Made by a program: the position numbers and the translations under genes
The notes under the pieces: model-generated
What the model was told of the DNA's origin: nothing
What the model saw: the letters and a program-made list of their open reading frames with translations, nothing else
Database searches by the model: none
In this document: positions 1 to 9,957 of the stretch, piece by piece
Numbering within the stretch: the stretch's first letter is position 1
Layout: the number at the start of each line of letters is the position of its first letter
Assembly: GCA_030220185.1 (NCBI GenBank)
Contig: JASPKZ010008350.1
Location: 1,398,501-1,462,500 of the forward strand
Direction: 5' to 3'
Source of the DNA: Diploptera punctata
Taxonomy: Eukaryota; Arthropoda; Insecta; Blattodea; Blaberidae
DNA: 64,000 nucleotides

Positions 1-1
1 G

Positions 2-655
2 ACAGAGAGAGAAACATGGGTCCAAATTAAAGCAATATTGGAGGAGAACTTTTCTGTTAGGAGAACGTTAGAATACTATGCAGGTGTACTCTTTAATTCA
101 AAACAAGGTACAAATGAAACAGTTGCACAATGGGGTTCAAGATTAGATGGAATAGCCATGGATTTAAGGAAAGAAGTTAGAAATCGATTAGAGAAGTTAG
201 AACAACGTGATAATTCGAGATATGTAGAAGGAGGTCTTCAGCTGATAGGAGAATTTTTAAAAGGCACTTTCGTGGCAGGATTGAAGGACGATAAGATTAA
301 GTATATAGTAAAGGCTAAGGGCGAAGAAGAATCATTAGCGCAGCTAATCGAAACCGCATTACAGGAAGAAAGCGAAGTAAAGTCCACGAGATTCAGGGGA
401 AATCCAAATGGACAGGGATATTCATTCACAGGGGCAGTAAGAAAAGAATTTAGAAGACCATACGGGTCAGAGATAAAGAGAGAGGTTAACCTGGCCACAA
501 AAGAAATAAGATGTTATAATTGCAACGAAATAGGACACATCAGTAGAGAATGTAGTAAGAGACCACAACCCCGTAGGCATGGAGGACGGGACAGAGCGGC
601 TCTGGGAGGTCGCCAGGGAAACGAGAATTCGGGTTACCTGAGCAGTCGCAGGTAA
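2..655 (+). CDS. gag: gag (3' part) of an errantivirus-like LTR retroelement
   Basis: Structural capsid/nucleocapsid polyprotein of a Gypsy-type element; it packages the element's RNA. The frame is already open at base 2, so the protein begins upstream of the window; the first ATG/TTG inside is not a real start. About 217 residues are visible. A CCHC zinc knuckle (C-X2-C-X4-H-X4-C, nt 512-553, about residues 171-184 of the visible part) is followed by a basic, Arg/Gly-rich tail, as expected for a nucleocapsid domain. The frame ends with TAA at 653-655, inside the predicted frameshift structure. The next gene, pol, is in the -1 frame and overlaps it (open from 577). Assignment rests on the knuckle and the protease-RT-integrase gene directly downstream; the capsid part I recognise only by position. 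Confidence 0.88.
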   Translation, partial: TERETWVQIKAILEENFSVRRTLEYYAGVLFNSKQGTNETVAQWGSRLDGIAMDLRKEVRNRLEKLEQRDNSRYVEGGLQLIGEFLKGTFVAGLKDDKIKYIVKAKGEEESLAQLIETALQEESEVKSTRFRGNPNGQGYSFTGAVRKEFRRPYGSEIKREVNLATKEIRCYNCNEIGHISRECSKRPQPRRHGGRDRAALGGRQGNENSGYLSSRR

Positions 656-672
656 TCCTCCCGTCAGACTGT
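616..672 (+). promoter_or_regulatory. -1 ribosomal frameshift signal (slippery site plus H-type pseudoknot)
   Basis: Heptamer G GGA AAC at 616-622 lies in the gag zero frame exactly as X XXY YYZ requires. An 8-nt spacer (623-630) follows. Stem 1 pairs 631-640 with 649-658: ten pairs, one of them G-U. Bases 643-647 of the 8-nt loop (CAGTC) are complementary to GACTG at 667-671, with a possible extra G-U pair 642-672, giving stem 2 of an H-type pseudoknot. The gag stop codon lies within stem 1. The -1 frame is open from 577 and leads into protease. GGGAAAC is a known slippery type in some retroviral gag-pro junctions. Read by eye; not folded computationally. Confidence 0.8.
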
Positions 673-2214
673 GCACCAGGACTCATGGAGTGCCTGAGGG
701 ATCATACTAGGGTAAATATGGTAGGGGAATTACCTGAACTAGTTGATCAGAATATTAAGGTTAATGATAGGATAGATAAAGCCGATAAAATAGTTAGTGA
801 CGCGAATGAGTCCCCAGATGACGGTGTCTGTTGGGCAGTGTCGCAAGGCGAACTGCATATGTTGACTAGAACGCCAAAAAGTGGGTTCTGTGACTGTGGG
901 TCTAGCGTGGTTGGGGAACGCCAAGAGACTGTAGGCTCAAGTCAGTGTAATAATTCCTTTAGTAATTATAGAGGAACGCAAAGTAACGTGTTCCAGACCT
1001 CGAGGTGTAGCGTTAGAGGGAAACGTGACGGGTCATCCACAAGGGATCGAACTTGGGTTAGTGGATTTAAGGAAAAATCCAAGGACACCAAACCCACCTC
1101 GTTGGAGACAGCATGCTGTGAGGTCGAAGTAGGGACTCTTAAGGCTATTACTCAGTGGGACGCCTCTGGTTATGAACCGAGACCCTGGGAGATGTATGTC
1201 CTATGTGAACAGTTAAAAAATGGCCTAGGTTTAGTATTGATAGATACGGGAGCACAAGTATCATTAGTTAGAAAAACGTCACTAAAGAGAAATATTATAA
1301 AGGATAACTGCAATATGAAAATACAAGGTATTGGTGGGAACTCTATAAAAGTACATGGGATAACTCAATTAGTATTGAATAATTGCGAAAAACATACAGT
1401 TGCTAATTGTCATATGGTAGATAAATTACCCAGAGATTTAGATATAATTTTAGGCCAAGACTGGCTCATGGAACAAGGTTATATGTTAAATAAAAAGATG
1501 ATTCTTCCTCCGTATAGTGAAAATTTAATGGAATTTCCTACGAACGAAAAAGGGAACAGGTTCATAGAGCGGCAAGTTTTACAGCCAGGGTTAATTTGTG
1601 CTAACGGGATAACAAAATGTGATAAGACATTCACATGCCTAGTAATTAATTTAACAGCGGACACACAGATAATAAAGAAAATACCAGAACTAATTAAACC
1701 GCCCACTCAAATAAGTAAAGAACAGAAAATATCAGTTAAAAATTCCGTACCTCAAAGATTAGATTTATTAAATAAAAATCTGAGACTTGAACACGTGAAG
1801 GAAGGGGCCCATAGTATACGAAAAATTTGCACAGAATACGCGGATATATTTAAGCTTCCGGGAGATAGACTAACGAGCACAACAGCTGCTACACATTCCA
1901 TACCTACCCCTTCAATTCCTAAAGGAAGAGCTATAACTTTAAAGAATTATAGGTTAGCAGAGGCTCATCAAGAAGAAATTAATAAACAAGTTACACAAAT
2001 GTTAGAAGACGGTATTATCGCACATAGTAAGAGCGAATGGAATTTTCCACTAATAGTCATACCTAAAAAGGAAGACGCCTCAGGGAAGAAAAAATGGCGA
2101 ATCTGTATAGATTTTAGGAAGTTAAACGAAGTAACCGTAGGAGACAGCTATCCTCTTCCTAACATACAAGATATATTAGACAAAATAGGAAGGGCTAGAT
2201 ATTTTCAGCGTTAG
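616..2214 (+). pseudogene. pol: pol part 1: linker, protease and N-terminal reverse transcriptase (ends at a frameshift)
   Basis: First section of the pol polyprotein in the -1 frame relative to gag. The first ATG is at 685, but the frame is open from 577, so gag-pol fusion through the frameshift signal is the likely route. A retropepsin-type aspartic protease motif, D-T-G-A, begins at nt 1243 (about residue 187 counted from 685), with a downstream I-L-G-Q-D-W segment near 1447-1464. The RT finger region (W-x-F-P-L-I-V-I-P-K-K, then W-R-I-C-I-D-F-R-K-L-N) occupies about 2038-2133. The frame then hits TAG at 2212-2214 just before RT motif A, which continues in frame 3. A one-base loss in the T run at 2202-2205 would explain this. 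The upstream 685-1200 linker is not recognisable to me. Confidence 0.88.
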
Positions 2215-4292
2215 ATTGCGCTAGTGGATACCTCCAGGTGCCAATCGCCGAGGAAGACCAATGTAAAACTGCTTTTAGCACCCCTAACGGACATTTCGAA
2301 TACAGGAAAATGCCCTTTGGAGTTAGATCGGGACCTGCTACATTCCAACGAATGATGAACTCAGTACTTCATGAATCCATAGGTAATAGATGCTTTGTAT
2401 ACATGGACGATATATTAGTAATGGGCGAAACCTTAGAAGAACATAATAAAAAATTACGGGAAGTGTTTAATCAGTTGCGGAAACACAATTTAAAGATCGA
2501 GCCTGATAAATGCGAATTTTTAAGAGAAGAATTAAAATACTTAGGACACGTAGTTACCGCTCAAGGTGTCAAACCCGATCCCAAGAAGATACAGGCAGTT
2601 ACAGAATTTCCAACTCCAAAGACACCTAAAGACATAAAATCATTCTTAGGTTTGGCAGGATATTACAGAAAATTTATAGAAGAATTTAGTGCTATTGCAA
2701 AACCTTTGACTGAATTGTTAAAGAAAGATAAGAAATGGAAGTGGGAAGCCCCAGAACAGAATAGCTTCAATAAATTAAAAGATAAATTAACAACAGCTCC
2801 ACTGTTACAGTATCCAGATTTCACACAAACCTTTATAGTAACTACAGACGCTAGTGGATACGCTTTAGGCGCCATTCTTAGTCAAGGAACATTAGGAGAT
2901 GATAAACCCATTGCTTACGCTAGCAGAACTTTAAATCAAGCCGAATTGCATTACAGCACTGTAGAAAAAGAACTTTTAGCGATAGTATGGGCATGCAGGC
3001 ATTTTAGACCTTATTTACTAGGACGCAAATTTCAAGTAGTGACAGATCACAAAGGATTGGTCTGGTTATTTAAGGTGAAAGACCCTAGTTCGAGGTTAAT
3101 ACGTTGGAAATTACAACTTTCAGAATTTGAATTCGAAATTCATTATAGGGCAGGTAAAAGACACGTAAACGCAGATAGTTTGAGTAGACATCCTGTAGAA
3201 TGTTGCACATTGAATAGTAATCACGTAACTGAGGATCGTAAAGAGAAAATAATCAAAGAATTTCACAGCTGTCCAGTTGGAGGACATCTTGGAGTCAATA
3301 AAACTACCGATCGAATTAAATTATACATAAATTGGCCGGGAATCGAGAAAGACGTAACTAATTACATTAAAACTTGTAAGATTTGTCAATTTAATAAAGA
3401 TATGAATCATAAAGTCAAACAACCTTTAGAGGTCACGGACACTCAAAAAGAACCTTGGATAAAAATTTATCTAGACGTAGTAGGACCACTTCCACTAACC
3501 GAGAGAAATCATAAATATATATTAACTTGTCAAGATAACTTAAGTAAATATTTAATTGTTATTCCCTTAAAGACACAAACAGCCGAAGAAGTAACAGAAG
3601 CTTTCGTAAACAATGTTATCTTAATTTATGGGATTCCTGATATCATATTAACTGATCAAGGAACAAATTTTATGTCCGATTTATTTAAAAGAATATGTAA
3701 ACTATTTAAGATTCAGAAACTAAACACTACTGCTTATCATCCTGAAAGTAATGGAGCTCTAGAAAGAACTCATAAGACCTTAGTAACTTACTTACGTTGT
3801 TTTTGCAATCCTAGAGGAGCCGATTGGGACAAATGGCTACCTTTTGCCAGTTTTACGTACAACACTACCCCGCATAGTATTACTAAATACTCACCCTATG
3901 AATTATTGTACGGAAGAAAATGTAAAATCCCAGGAATTTTACAAACTAAATCACAACCTTTATATAATTACGAAGATCTAATTCTGAATGTAAGGAATAA
4001 ATTGCAAAGTTGTCATGAGGTAGCTAGAGAAAGGCTTATTAAATTTAAAGAACAGCAACAATCGCGTGTGAAAAGCAATTATGTTGAATTCAAGGAGAAT
4101 GATCTAGTACTTCTCAGAGTAGAAAATAGGAATAAATTAGATCCAATATGGAAAGGTCCATATGAGGTTAAGAATACTGAAGGTCACAACGTAATAATAC
4201 AAAAATTAGGTAAACGCAAATATGAGACAGTACATTCAAATAGATTAAAGCTATATTTTCCTTTGCAGAGAAAAGAAAATGAAACTTCATAA
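2205..4292 (+). pseudogene. pol: pol part 2: reverse transcriptase, RNase H and integrase
   Basis: Continuation of pol in frame 3 after the frameshift. RT motif A (L-D-C-A-S-G-Y) starts at about 2211 and the Y-M-D-D catalytic box is at 2400-2411. RNase H follows, with the T-D-A-S-G-Y-A-L-G start near 2845 and A-D-S-L-S-R near 3172. Integrase has an HHCC zinc-binding region (about 3262-3400) and the catalytic triad Asp 3474, Asp 3654, Glu 3762; the last two are separated by 35 residues, the D-D-35-E pattern. The order protease-RT-RNase H-integrase is that of Gypsy/Metaviridae. Its last 14 bases overlap the env start. Apart from the upstream frameshift the 2-kb frame is intact, so decay is slight. 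Confidence 0.93.
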
Positions 4293-5031
4293 CACATGGA
4301 TAATGCTACAAATATTAATACCATTTTGGTTGGGAAAGTTTGCAGACGCACAAGAAGTTAAAGCTCATTTAACAGATTGTGGGAGTTTAAATCACTTTGT
4401 AAAACCAAAAGTCAAGTATGTTGAAAATTTAAAAGAATTAGTCACAGAATATTTAAAAACACCTAATGAACAGAATACTAGAACAAAGAGAGGCGTTTTA
4501 AATTTTATGGGAGAGATCGCTAAGATATTATTCGGTACTTTAACTCAATCTGATGCAGAGGAATATAATAATCACATTTCACAGTTAGAGAAGGAACAGG
4601 CCGAATTTTTGCATATTCTAAAGGACGAAATTACAGTAATTAAATCGACCATTAATTCAGTTAACTTAACTATAGCGAGGGTAAACCGCAATGAAAATAT
4701 TTTAAAGGATAGTTTAACAAAATTAAATAATTATACCACTGATAGGATTAACACACTACAGAGGGAAATAGAGAGTATTAGTTTAGCAAATGAACAGATA
4801 AGGATTTCACTTAGAGGTGTGGAAGAATGTCAACATTCTTTTGAAATTCTTATAGACGCCTTTGTACACGCAGAGCAAGGAACTCTTCAACCCCAATTAA
4901 TTACGGTGGAAAAGATTAAGAATGTTATGAAAGCTCAAACGCTGCCAACTGGTCTGGACTACCCTAATTTTTCTTTTTCAGAACTTCAAAACTTAATAAC
5001 ACCTCACACCTATCTTATAAGCAATATTTAG
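4279..5031 (+). pseudogene. env: env part 1: signal peptide, furin site and fusion-peptide region
   Basis: N-terminal 250 residues of an envelope glycoprotein of the insect errantivirus / baculovirus F-like type, expected to traffic through the secretory pathway. The start overlaps the pol end by 14 nt in another frame, as in errantiviruses, where env is made from a spliced RNA. Residues 1 to about 24 resemble a signal peptide. A furin-type R-T-K-R lies at residues 68-71, followed directly by a G-V-L-N-F-M-G hydrophobic segment and an I-L-F-G-T-L motif typical of F-like proteins. Residues about 90-190 are Asn/Glu/Lys-rich with heptad-like hydrophobic spacing, suggesting a coiled coil. The frame stops at 5029-5031 because of an apparent one-base shift; homologous-looking sequence continues in frame 3. 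Confidence 0.85.
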
Positions 5032-5924
5032 TATATGTATTACAAATACCCCTCCTCTCTCCTACTCCATATCACTTGTATAAAACACTTCCTTTTCCTG
5101 TGAAGAAGGAAGATAATATTTACATTTTTCTAAGCGCAAACAAAGAATATATTTTTAGTGACCCTTTGAGACAACATTATGGAAAAATGACAACTAATGA
5201 ACTCACTGGATGTTTTCATCCTAATATTTTGCATTACGTATGTAAAGAAAATATACCGATTTATTTGTTCACCCCTGAGGCTGATTGTGAAGCCTCACTT
5301 CTTCATCCGTCCACCACTAAAGTTCCAAAAAGTTGCGAGACTAGAATTTTCACACTGAATAAATCCTACTGGATTCCCTTATATTTGTCTAATGAATGGT
5401 TATTTGTCGCCCCAAAGCCAGATCGTATGACTGTGTTATGTGGTGACAAATCAACACAACTTAATATTGAAAAAGAAGGCAAATTGTCGCTAGGACAAAA
5501 TTGCAAGGCTTTTAATGCCCACGTAACCTTACATGCCATGAGTAATTTAGTAAGTAACTTAACAATAGATTTTATGCCTACAGCACCTATTGACTTCGAC
5601 TGTTGCTTTGATATGGATAAAACTAACAAATATGAGAAATTACAATTAGACATGCCTATGTCTAATCTAATGTCGTCGGTAGATGATTTGAGAATGGCCA
5701 GTATGAAGGCCGATGATTTAGGTAAGTTATTGAAACAACAGGAAGAAAATGATTATTCAAAGTGGTATATACATATAACCACGTGGAGTTCTGTAATGGG
5801 TACAATCATATTTGTAACCTTGACATGTTGTTGTTGTTTTTGTTGTTGTAAGAGCTGCAGAAATATGATATTTTGGTTATGGGATAAATGGACGCCAAGA
5901 AAATGCTGGAAAGAAAACTACTGA
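5019..5924 (+). pseudogene. env: env part 2: ectodomain, transmembrane segment and short tail
   Basis: Continuation of env in frame 3. It can be read without a stop from about 5019, upstream of the first start-like codon at 5076. The ectodomain contains many cysteines. Near the end lies a hydrophobic segment (about 5790-5825) followed by a striking Cys-rich run (about 5826-5852), then a short basic/aromatic tail ending at TGA 5922-5924. That layout (cleaved surface unit, fusion region, C-terminal membrane anchor) fits a class I-like insect retroviral envelope. The break between parts 1 and 2 looks like a single-base deletion at about 5013-5025. I do not attempt to rejoin the two parts. Confidence 0.83.
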
Positions 5925-5939
5925 TAGATTATGTATTAA

Positions 5940-6181
5940 CATACATAATTACTCAGGGCATGATCGTGTAGTTTACTCCACGATCCCAGGTAAGGATGAA
6001 AATTCACCTACCGTGTCCCTTAAGTCATCACCACCAATAGACGAAGGAATTAGAGATCCCAACTCTTTACCAAATATATCCCAAGATGAAGAAGATAAGG
6101 CTAGTATTGCGCATAGAACTCGAAATAAAACTAAACTTTTTCGTTAGTAAAGTTTCGAATTATGAATTCAAAACTTTCTAT
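5940..6181 (+). other. env-to-LTR segment with possible decayed reading frame
   Basis: After env there are three in-frame stops (5922, 5925, 5937). Frame 3 is then open from 5940 and frame 1 is open to TAG 6145-6147, ending in a basic stretch rich in Arg/Lys/Thr. It could be an eroded cytoplasmic-tail extension or chance. A 7-bp inverted repeat (GATCGTG...CACGATC, about 5963-5987) lies here. Confidence 0.35.
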
Positions 6182-6192
6182 AAGGGGAGGAG
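6182..6192 (+). promoter_or_regulatory. polypurine tract (plus-strand primer)
   Basis: Purine-only AAGGGGAGGAG directly abuts the TG of the 3' LTR, the expected position for the primer of plus-strand DNA synthesis in an LTR retroelement. Confidence 0.8.
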
Positions 6193-6618
6193 TGTAATAT
6201 TGTGTAATATCGTGTAATATATAATATATATATATATATATATTGCATATACATTTTATTCATATAATTCATATTTCTTGTTAAAAGTAAGAAAAACCTA
6301 ACTTGTAATTTAGAATTTGTTATCAATGGTTAAACATTCTTACTATCGTTATCAGAGTCCAAAGTAGGGATGGTGGTTCTTTTCCACATCCAAGTTGCAT
6401 CATCCTTACCTTGATTGTGTAATTGTTACGATAACATTATCTTATGATTTTATATGTATAAATACATAGGTCTGTATTTGACAGACAGACAGATTATTAT
6501 TTTCATCGGTGTAACCGATAAGCTGTCTCATTTATTCTTCATTAAAGTCTGTTTTAATTGTCTACACTCGCCTGTTGTAATTTTCCATAGTTAGGTTTAA
6601 CCCTATCTACCAACTACA
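6193..6618 (+). repeat. 3' LTR of the errantivirus-like element
   Basis: It starts TGTAAT immediately after the polypurine tract, with three tandem TGTAATAT-like units and a TA run at about 6222-6243. A TATAAATA box is at 6457-6464 (promoter copy of U3) and an ATTAAA poly(A) signal at 6541-6546. The 3' edge is uncertain: I place it at the CA of ACTACA (6618), but an edge near 6565 is possible. The 5' LTR and primer-binding site lie outside the window, so TSDs and LTR divergence cannot be judged. Confidence 0.7.
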
Positions 6619-6956
6619 TCTCCGAAGATTTCCTGGTCCTGATTCCTATATTCTATCTTAAGCTATAAATTCTACTAGAACTTCAAGAAGATCTTCACTT
6701 CACTAAACACTTACTTTCTTTTAATTCTGATTTATATTATAATTAATCATTTTTAATTATAGAAGGAATCGACCAACTATGACAGTTAACAGTTCAGTAT
6801 AATTCACATATGGCACTTAGGTCTATATGTATGCCTATATTAAAAACAAAGGTAACGAATAAATTTATGAAAACTGAAATTAACTTTGAGGGACTCCTTC
6901 ACAACAAATTTAAATAAATCAAGGAGTTAGACAAGGGTGTAGTCTATCGCCCACTC

Positions 6957-6960
<4 letters not shown>

Positions 6961-7012
<52 letters not shown>
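6961..7012. repeat. (TA)n microsatellite inside the LINE
   Basis: Uninterrupted TA dinucleotide run of about 52 bases, flanked on both sides by LINE RT coding sequence, so it arose or expanded after the LINE inserted. Confidence 0.95.
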
Positions 7013-7014
<2 letters not shown>

Positions 7015-7171
7015 ATGACATTATGAAACAATGGAAAATTATAACAGACAAAGGCCTTAGATTGAACAATAACACTAGTATTAATAACTTAATTTTCGCC
7101 GATGATTTAGTCTTACTGTACCATTATGAAGATCTGTTACAATTGGCTGCTTAAAAACTAAATGCAATGTG

Positions 7172-7447
7172 TAAGTAAAGTAATCCCACAACAGGCCCGG
7201 AGGCCCTTGGGGTAGTAGGAGGTTAAGGCTCCCACTTTTTCTAGACAATCGGCACTTTACGTCAGCCGGAATATCAGCCCTGCGTGACGGCCGCCTTTAC
7301 CCCAGAACAAGCGTCTGGTACTCATTTCCGTTAGAGGCTGAGTCGGCCCCAGGGTCATAGTGCCGCCAGAGGGTTTGGGTCAGATATTGAACCCTCGACC
7401 CTCCGACTTGTAGCTCAGTGTCTTAACCACTACGAGACGGCGTGCCC
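7172..7447 (-). mobile_element. SINE A copy, inserted in the LINE
   Basis: tRNA-derived SINE on the minus strand. Its tRNA-like head lies at the right end (reverse of ...GGTTCAA... box B and TAGCGTAGTGG box A) and its tail at the left (TTTACTTAC on the minus strand). It is the same family as copies near 25.1, 38.5, 39.0, 46.0, 53.6 and 62.3 kb. LINE coding motifs lie on both sides, showing nesting. The TSD is not clear. Confidence 0.85.
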
Positions 7448-8090
7448 CCTAGCTATTATAATTTTAAAATTTTAGTAAGTAAAACAAAAGTAATGGCATT
7501 TTGTGGAAGAAATACTCTGCGTGCAAAAATGATAATTAGAGACGAAATTATTGAACAAGTATCCCACTTTAAATATTTAGGATGTGATATCAGCTATGGG
7601 TATGATAAAGATATTGAATATAAAACTCATCAGTTTCAAGCTATTTGTGCCACAATAAATAGAATGTTGAAAAATAAAGTCCATAAACAAACAAAATTAA
7701 AATTGTATAAAACAATGGTGGTCCCTGTCCTTTTGTATGGGAGCGAATCTTGGATTATCCATACTAGACAAGAAAGTAAAATCCAAGCAGCAGAGATGAA
7801 ATTCTTAAGAAGAGTAAAAGGACGCACTTAGAATGGACCAGATAAGAAACGAGGATATCCGTGAATAACTACAGATTTACTCCATAAAAGAAAATATATT
7901 TAACAACAAGAATCAGTGGAAAGAACGTGTAGAAAGTAGATTACCAAATAAAATCTTACATTATTTTCCAAGAGGAAGAAGAGATGTCGGACGTCCTAGG
8001 CAGAGATGGTCTTAGATGTATTAGTGAAGACGGAACTGGCAACTAATGCCTAATCCAGGAAGTACAGAAGAAGCAGAAGGTCTCCTTCAC

Positions 8091-8850
8091 AATAATTATG
8101 TGATTTTCTTCTCACCATCATCAGTTATAAGTGGTGACAACATCCAGTTCAGTCAGCGTTGGTTTTCGGCATAGGCCCTACCAAGATTTATTTTATGGTA
8201 ATAGGCCCTACATATTTGCGATTCCTACATTATAACATTAAAAGTATATCTGTTTACAAGCCTATCTATGTTCTACGTTCAAGAAACAAAATGTCCATCA
8301 GGCAAGAACTGGGAAAAACTAGGGAATTCCTCAGTAGGCCTACCATTCTTTTGATAACTAATCCTATACATAGACTACCAACTTTCTTTGCGAGAAAACA
8401 AAAATTGCACCCGGCAGAACATTGAAAATGTTCTCATTAAAATTTCAGCTTAACTCACGCTCTTAATGGTCAGATTTTTCTGATTAACGAATTAGATATT
8501 CTTATTCAAATTTTAGAGCCGCGTTTCGTTGCCAGAAAATAAATATGCAGATTGTTACAGCGATTTTCAAAATGTTTGATTTCAGGCGAATCTCCACTAC
8601 CAATGGTCCAGTTTCGCTTTTTTAAAATATTTTTCTCGTTTTATTTCAACAACTCATTCCGAGTTTAGTTGCAAAGAATGAAAATTACGGCCGTTAAATC
8701 GATTTTTAAATTTTCGATTTAGGTTATCCCTACTCCTAATAGTCTGAGTTTTCTGGTTTATGAACTCGACCTTACTCTTCTTAATTGATTGCAATATCCC
8801 GAGTTTGGTTTCGGAAAAAAATTTGCCGCTAGAGCGCTAAGACACACATA
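8091..8850. other. Unassigned AT-rich segment
   Basis: No gene recognised. It includes two ATAGGCCCTAC direct repeats (about 8173 and 8201) and several loosely similar A/T-rich blocks leading into a CA run. It may be the 3' part of an unrecognised retroelement. Confidence 0.4.
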
Positions 8851-8852
8851 CT

Positions 8853-8858
8853 CACTCA

Positions 8859-8921
<63 letters not shown>

Positions 8922-9036
8922 GAGCTGTGACATTATGAATAATAATTATATGTGACATAAGTCTATATAATCGCTAATTAATTAATCAATGTAACCTAAA
9001 ACGCACACATACACACACACACATATAAGAAACATA

Positions 9037-9071
<35 letters not shown>

Positions 9072-9116
9072 CCAAAGTAATTAATCTAGCTATTATGATT
9101 AAGCTAATATCTAGCG

Positions 9117-9154
<38 letters not shown>
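8853..9154. repeat. CA and TA microsatellite cluster
   Basis: (CA)n at about 8862-8916, short CA run at about 9007-9023, (TA)n at about 9043-9070 and about 9120-9154, separated by short AT-rich DNA. Confidence 0.9.
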
Positions 9155-9157
<3 letters not shown>

Positions 9158-9478
9158 TCCATAGTAATTCTGCCCGAAGGCAGGTCCTTCACTGCAATCA
9201 TAGCATTTTCATGCTATGCTTGCAGCTTTACTAGGGAAATGTAGGTGTGGTAGCTTCCCGTTGCTTTCCACACCGGTGAAGGATGATGATGAAGATAATG
9301 ATAATGATGATGATGGCCATATGATTTCGGGGACCGTTTGGGCCTTAAAGTTTTCCTGACATTTGTCTTACAGGAAAAACCCCGATAAAAACCTCACCCA
9401 GAAAAACTGCCCCGACCGGGGATCGAACCCGGGCCCGCTGCGTGACAAGGCAGCACGCTACCTCGAGACCACAGCGGT

Positions 9479-9482
<4 letters not shown>
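9155..9482 (-). mobile_element. SINE B copy
   Basis: Minus-strand SINE. On the minus strand the head reads as a tRNA-Asp-like sequence with a GGTTCGAT box B, followed by a body with TTTTTATCGGGGTTTTT and a (GAT/ATC)-rich stretch; the terminal body region contains GCCTTCGGGCAGAATTAC. It matches 15494-15843 (+) and the split copy at 45243-45857 (-). (TA)n runs abut both ends. Confidence 0.85.
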
Positions 9483-9518
<36 letters not shown>

Positions 9519-9660
9519 GAATTATATTTGGTAGGCCTATTTGTACATAATGGCATAATCGCTGATTAATTACTCTAAATGTAGTAACACACCCGTGTAT
9601 ATATATATATATATATATATATGCTTGCATTGCTCAATGTTAAAGATTTAATTATAACAT
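9483..9660. repeat. (TA)n runs plus a recurrent ~38-bp motif
   Basis: (TA)n at about 9483-9517 and about 9598-9622. The second run is followed by a motif starting GCTTGCATTGCTCAATG (about 9623-9660) that recurs beside TA-rich sequence at about 48742-48780 (+) and about 42890-42930 (reverse). Confidence 0.75.
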
Positions 9661-9694
9661 CGATAAAGCGTCACTGCTATAAAGTAAAATAAAT

Positions 9695-9916
9695 ATTCTC
9701 TTTAATTTGCTTACTTGATATAGTCAACTACTAGATGGCAGTGAAGACAGTGTTCTCGCGACATCTAGTAATAATGGAGAGTATAATACATAAGCTATAT
9801 AAGAAAAATAAGTGTTTGAATTGGATTCGCCTGGTAGTGTAATGGATATCACGCTGAGGTACAGACTCAGAGATCCGGGTTCGAATCCCGTCCAGGCATT
9901 TATTTTTCTTATCATA

Positions 9917-9920
<4 letters not shown>
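9695..9920 (+). mobile_element. Element C: tRNA-like sequence flanked by a 13-bp inverted repeat
   Basis: A 70-nt tRNA-like core (9829-9898) has a GCCTGG/CCAGGC acceptor-like pair, box B GGTTCGAATCC, and a CTGAG/CTCAG anticodon-like stem. It is flanked by a perfect 13-bp inverted repeat (9799-9811 and 9900-9912). Upstream is an 8-bp inverted repeat ACTAGATG...CATCTAGT. Other copies: 38107-38330 (+), 42931-43105 (-), 43127-43345 (+). Each is followed by TA-rich sequence. It is probably SINE-like; because it recurs with the same flanks I do not call it a functional tRNA gene. Confidence 0.75.

Positions 9921-9957
<37 letters not shown>

Larger units (their letters stand above)
6896..8090 (+). 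pseudogene. LINE reverse-transcriptase remnant, split by a TA run and a SINE
   Basis: Decayed non-LTR retrotransposon. About 6910-6958 translates to an RT segment (G-V-R-Q-G-C-S-L-S-P-T-L-F), which is interrupted by (TA)n at 6961-7012 and resumes at about 7013. An F-A-D-D-L-V-L-L catalytic box follows at about 7096-7119. SINE A (7172-7447) interrupts it next. The C-terminal part resumes at about 7448-7831 with the K-T-K-V-M and F-K-Y-L-G motifs and the usual conserved tail (Y-G-S-E-S-W). Further 3' sequence to about 8090 shows a GRR-DVGRPRQRW-like end with stops. It is not translatable as one protein. LINE clade not determined. Confidence 0.75.

Noticed and set aside
9829..9898. Functional tRNA gene in element C
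   Set aside because: The core recurs with the same flanks at four places and has mismatches in the acceptor and T stems; better explained as a repeat with a tRNA-derived part.
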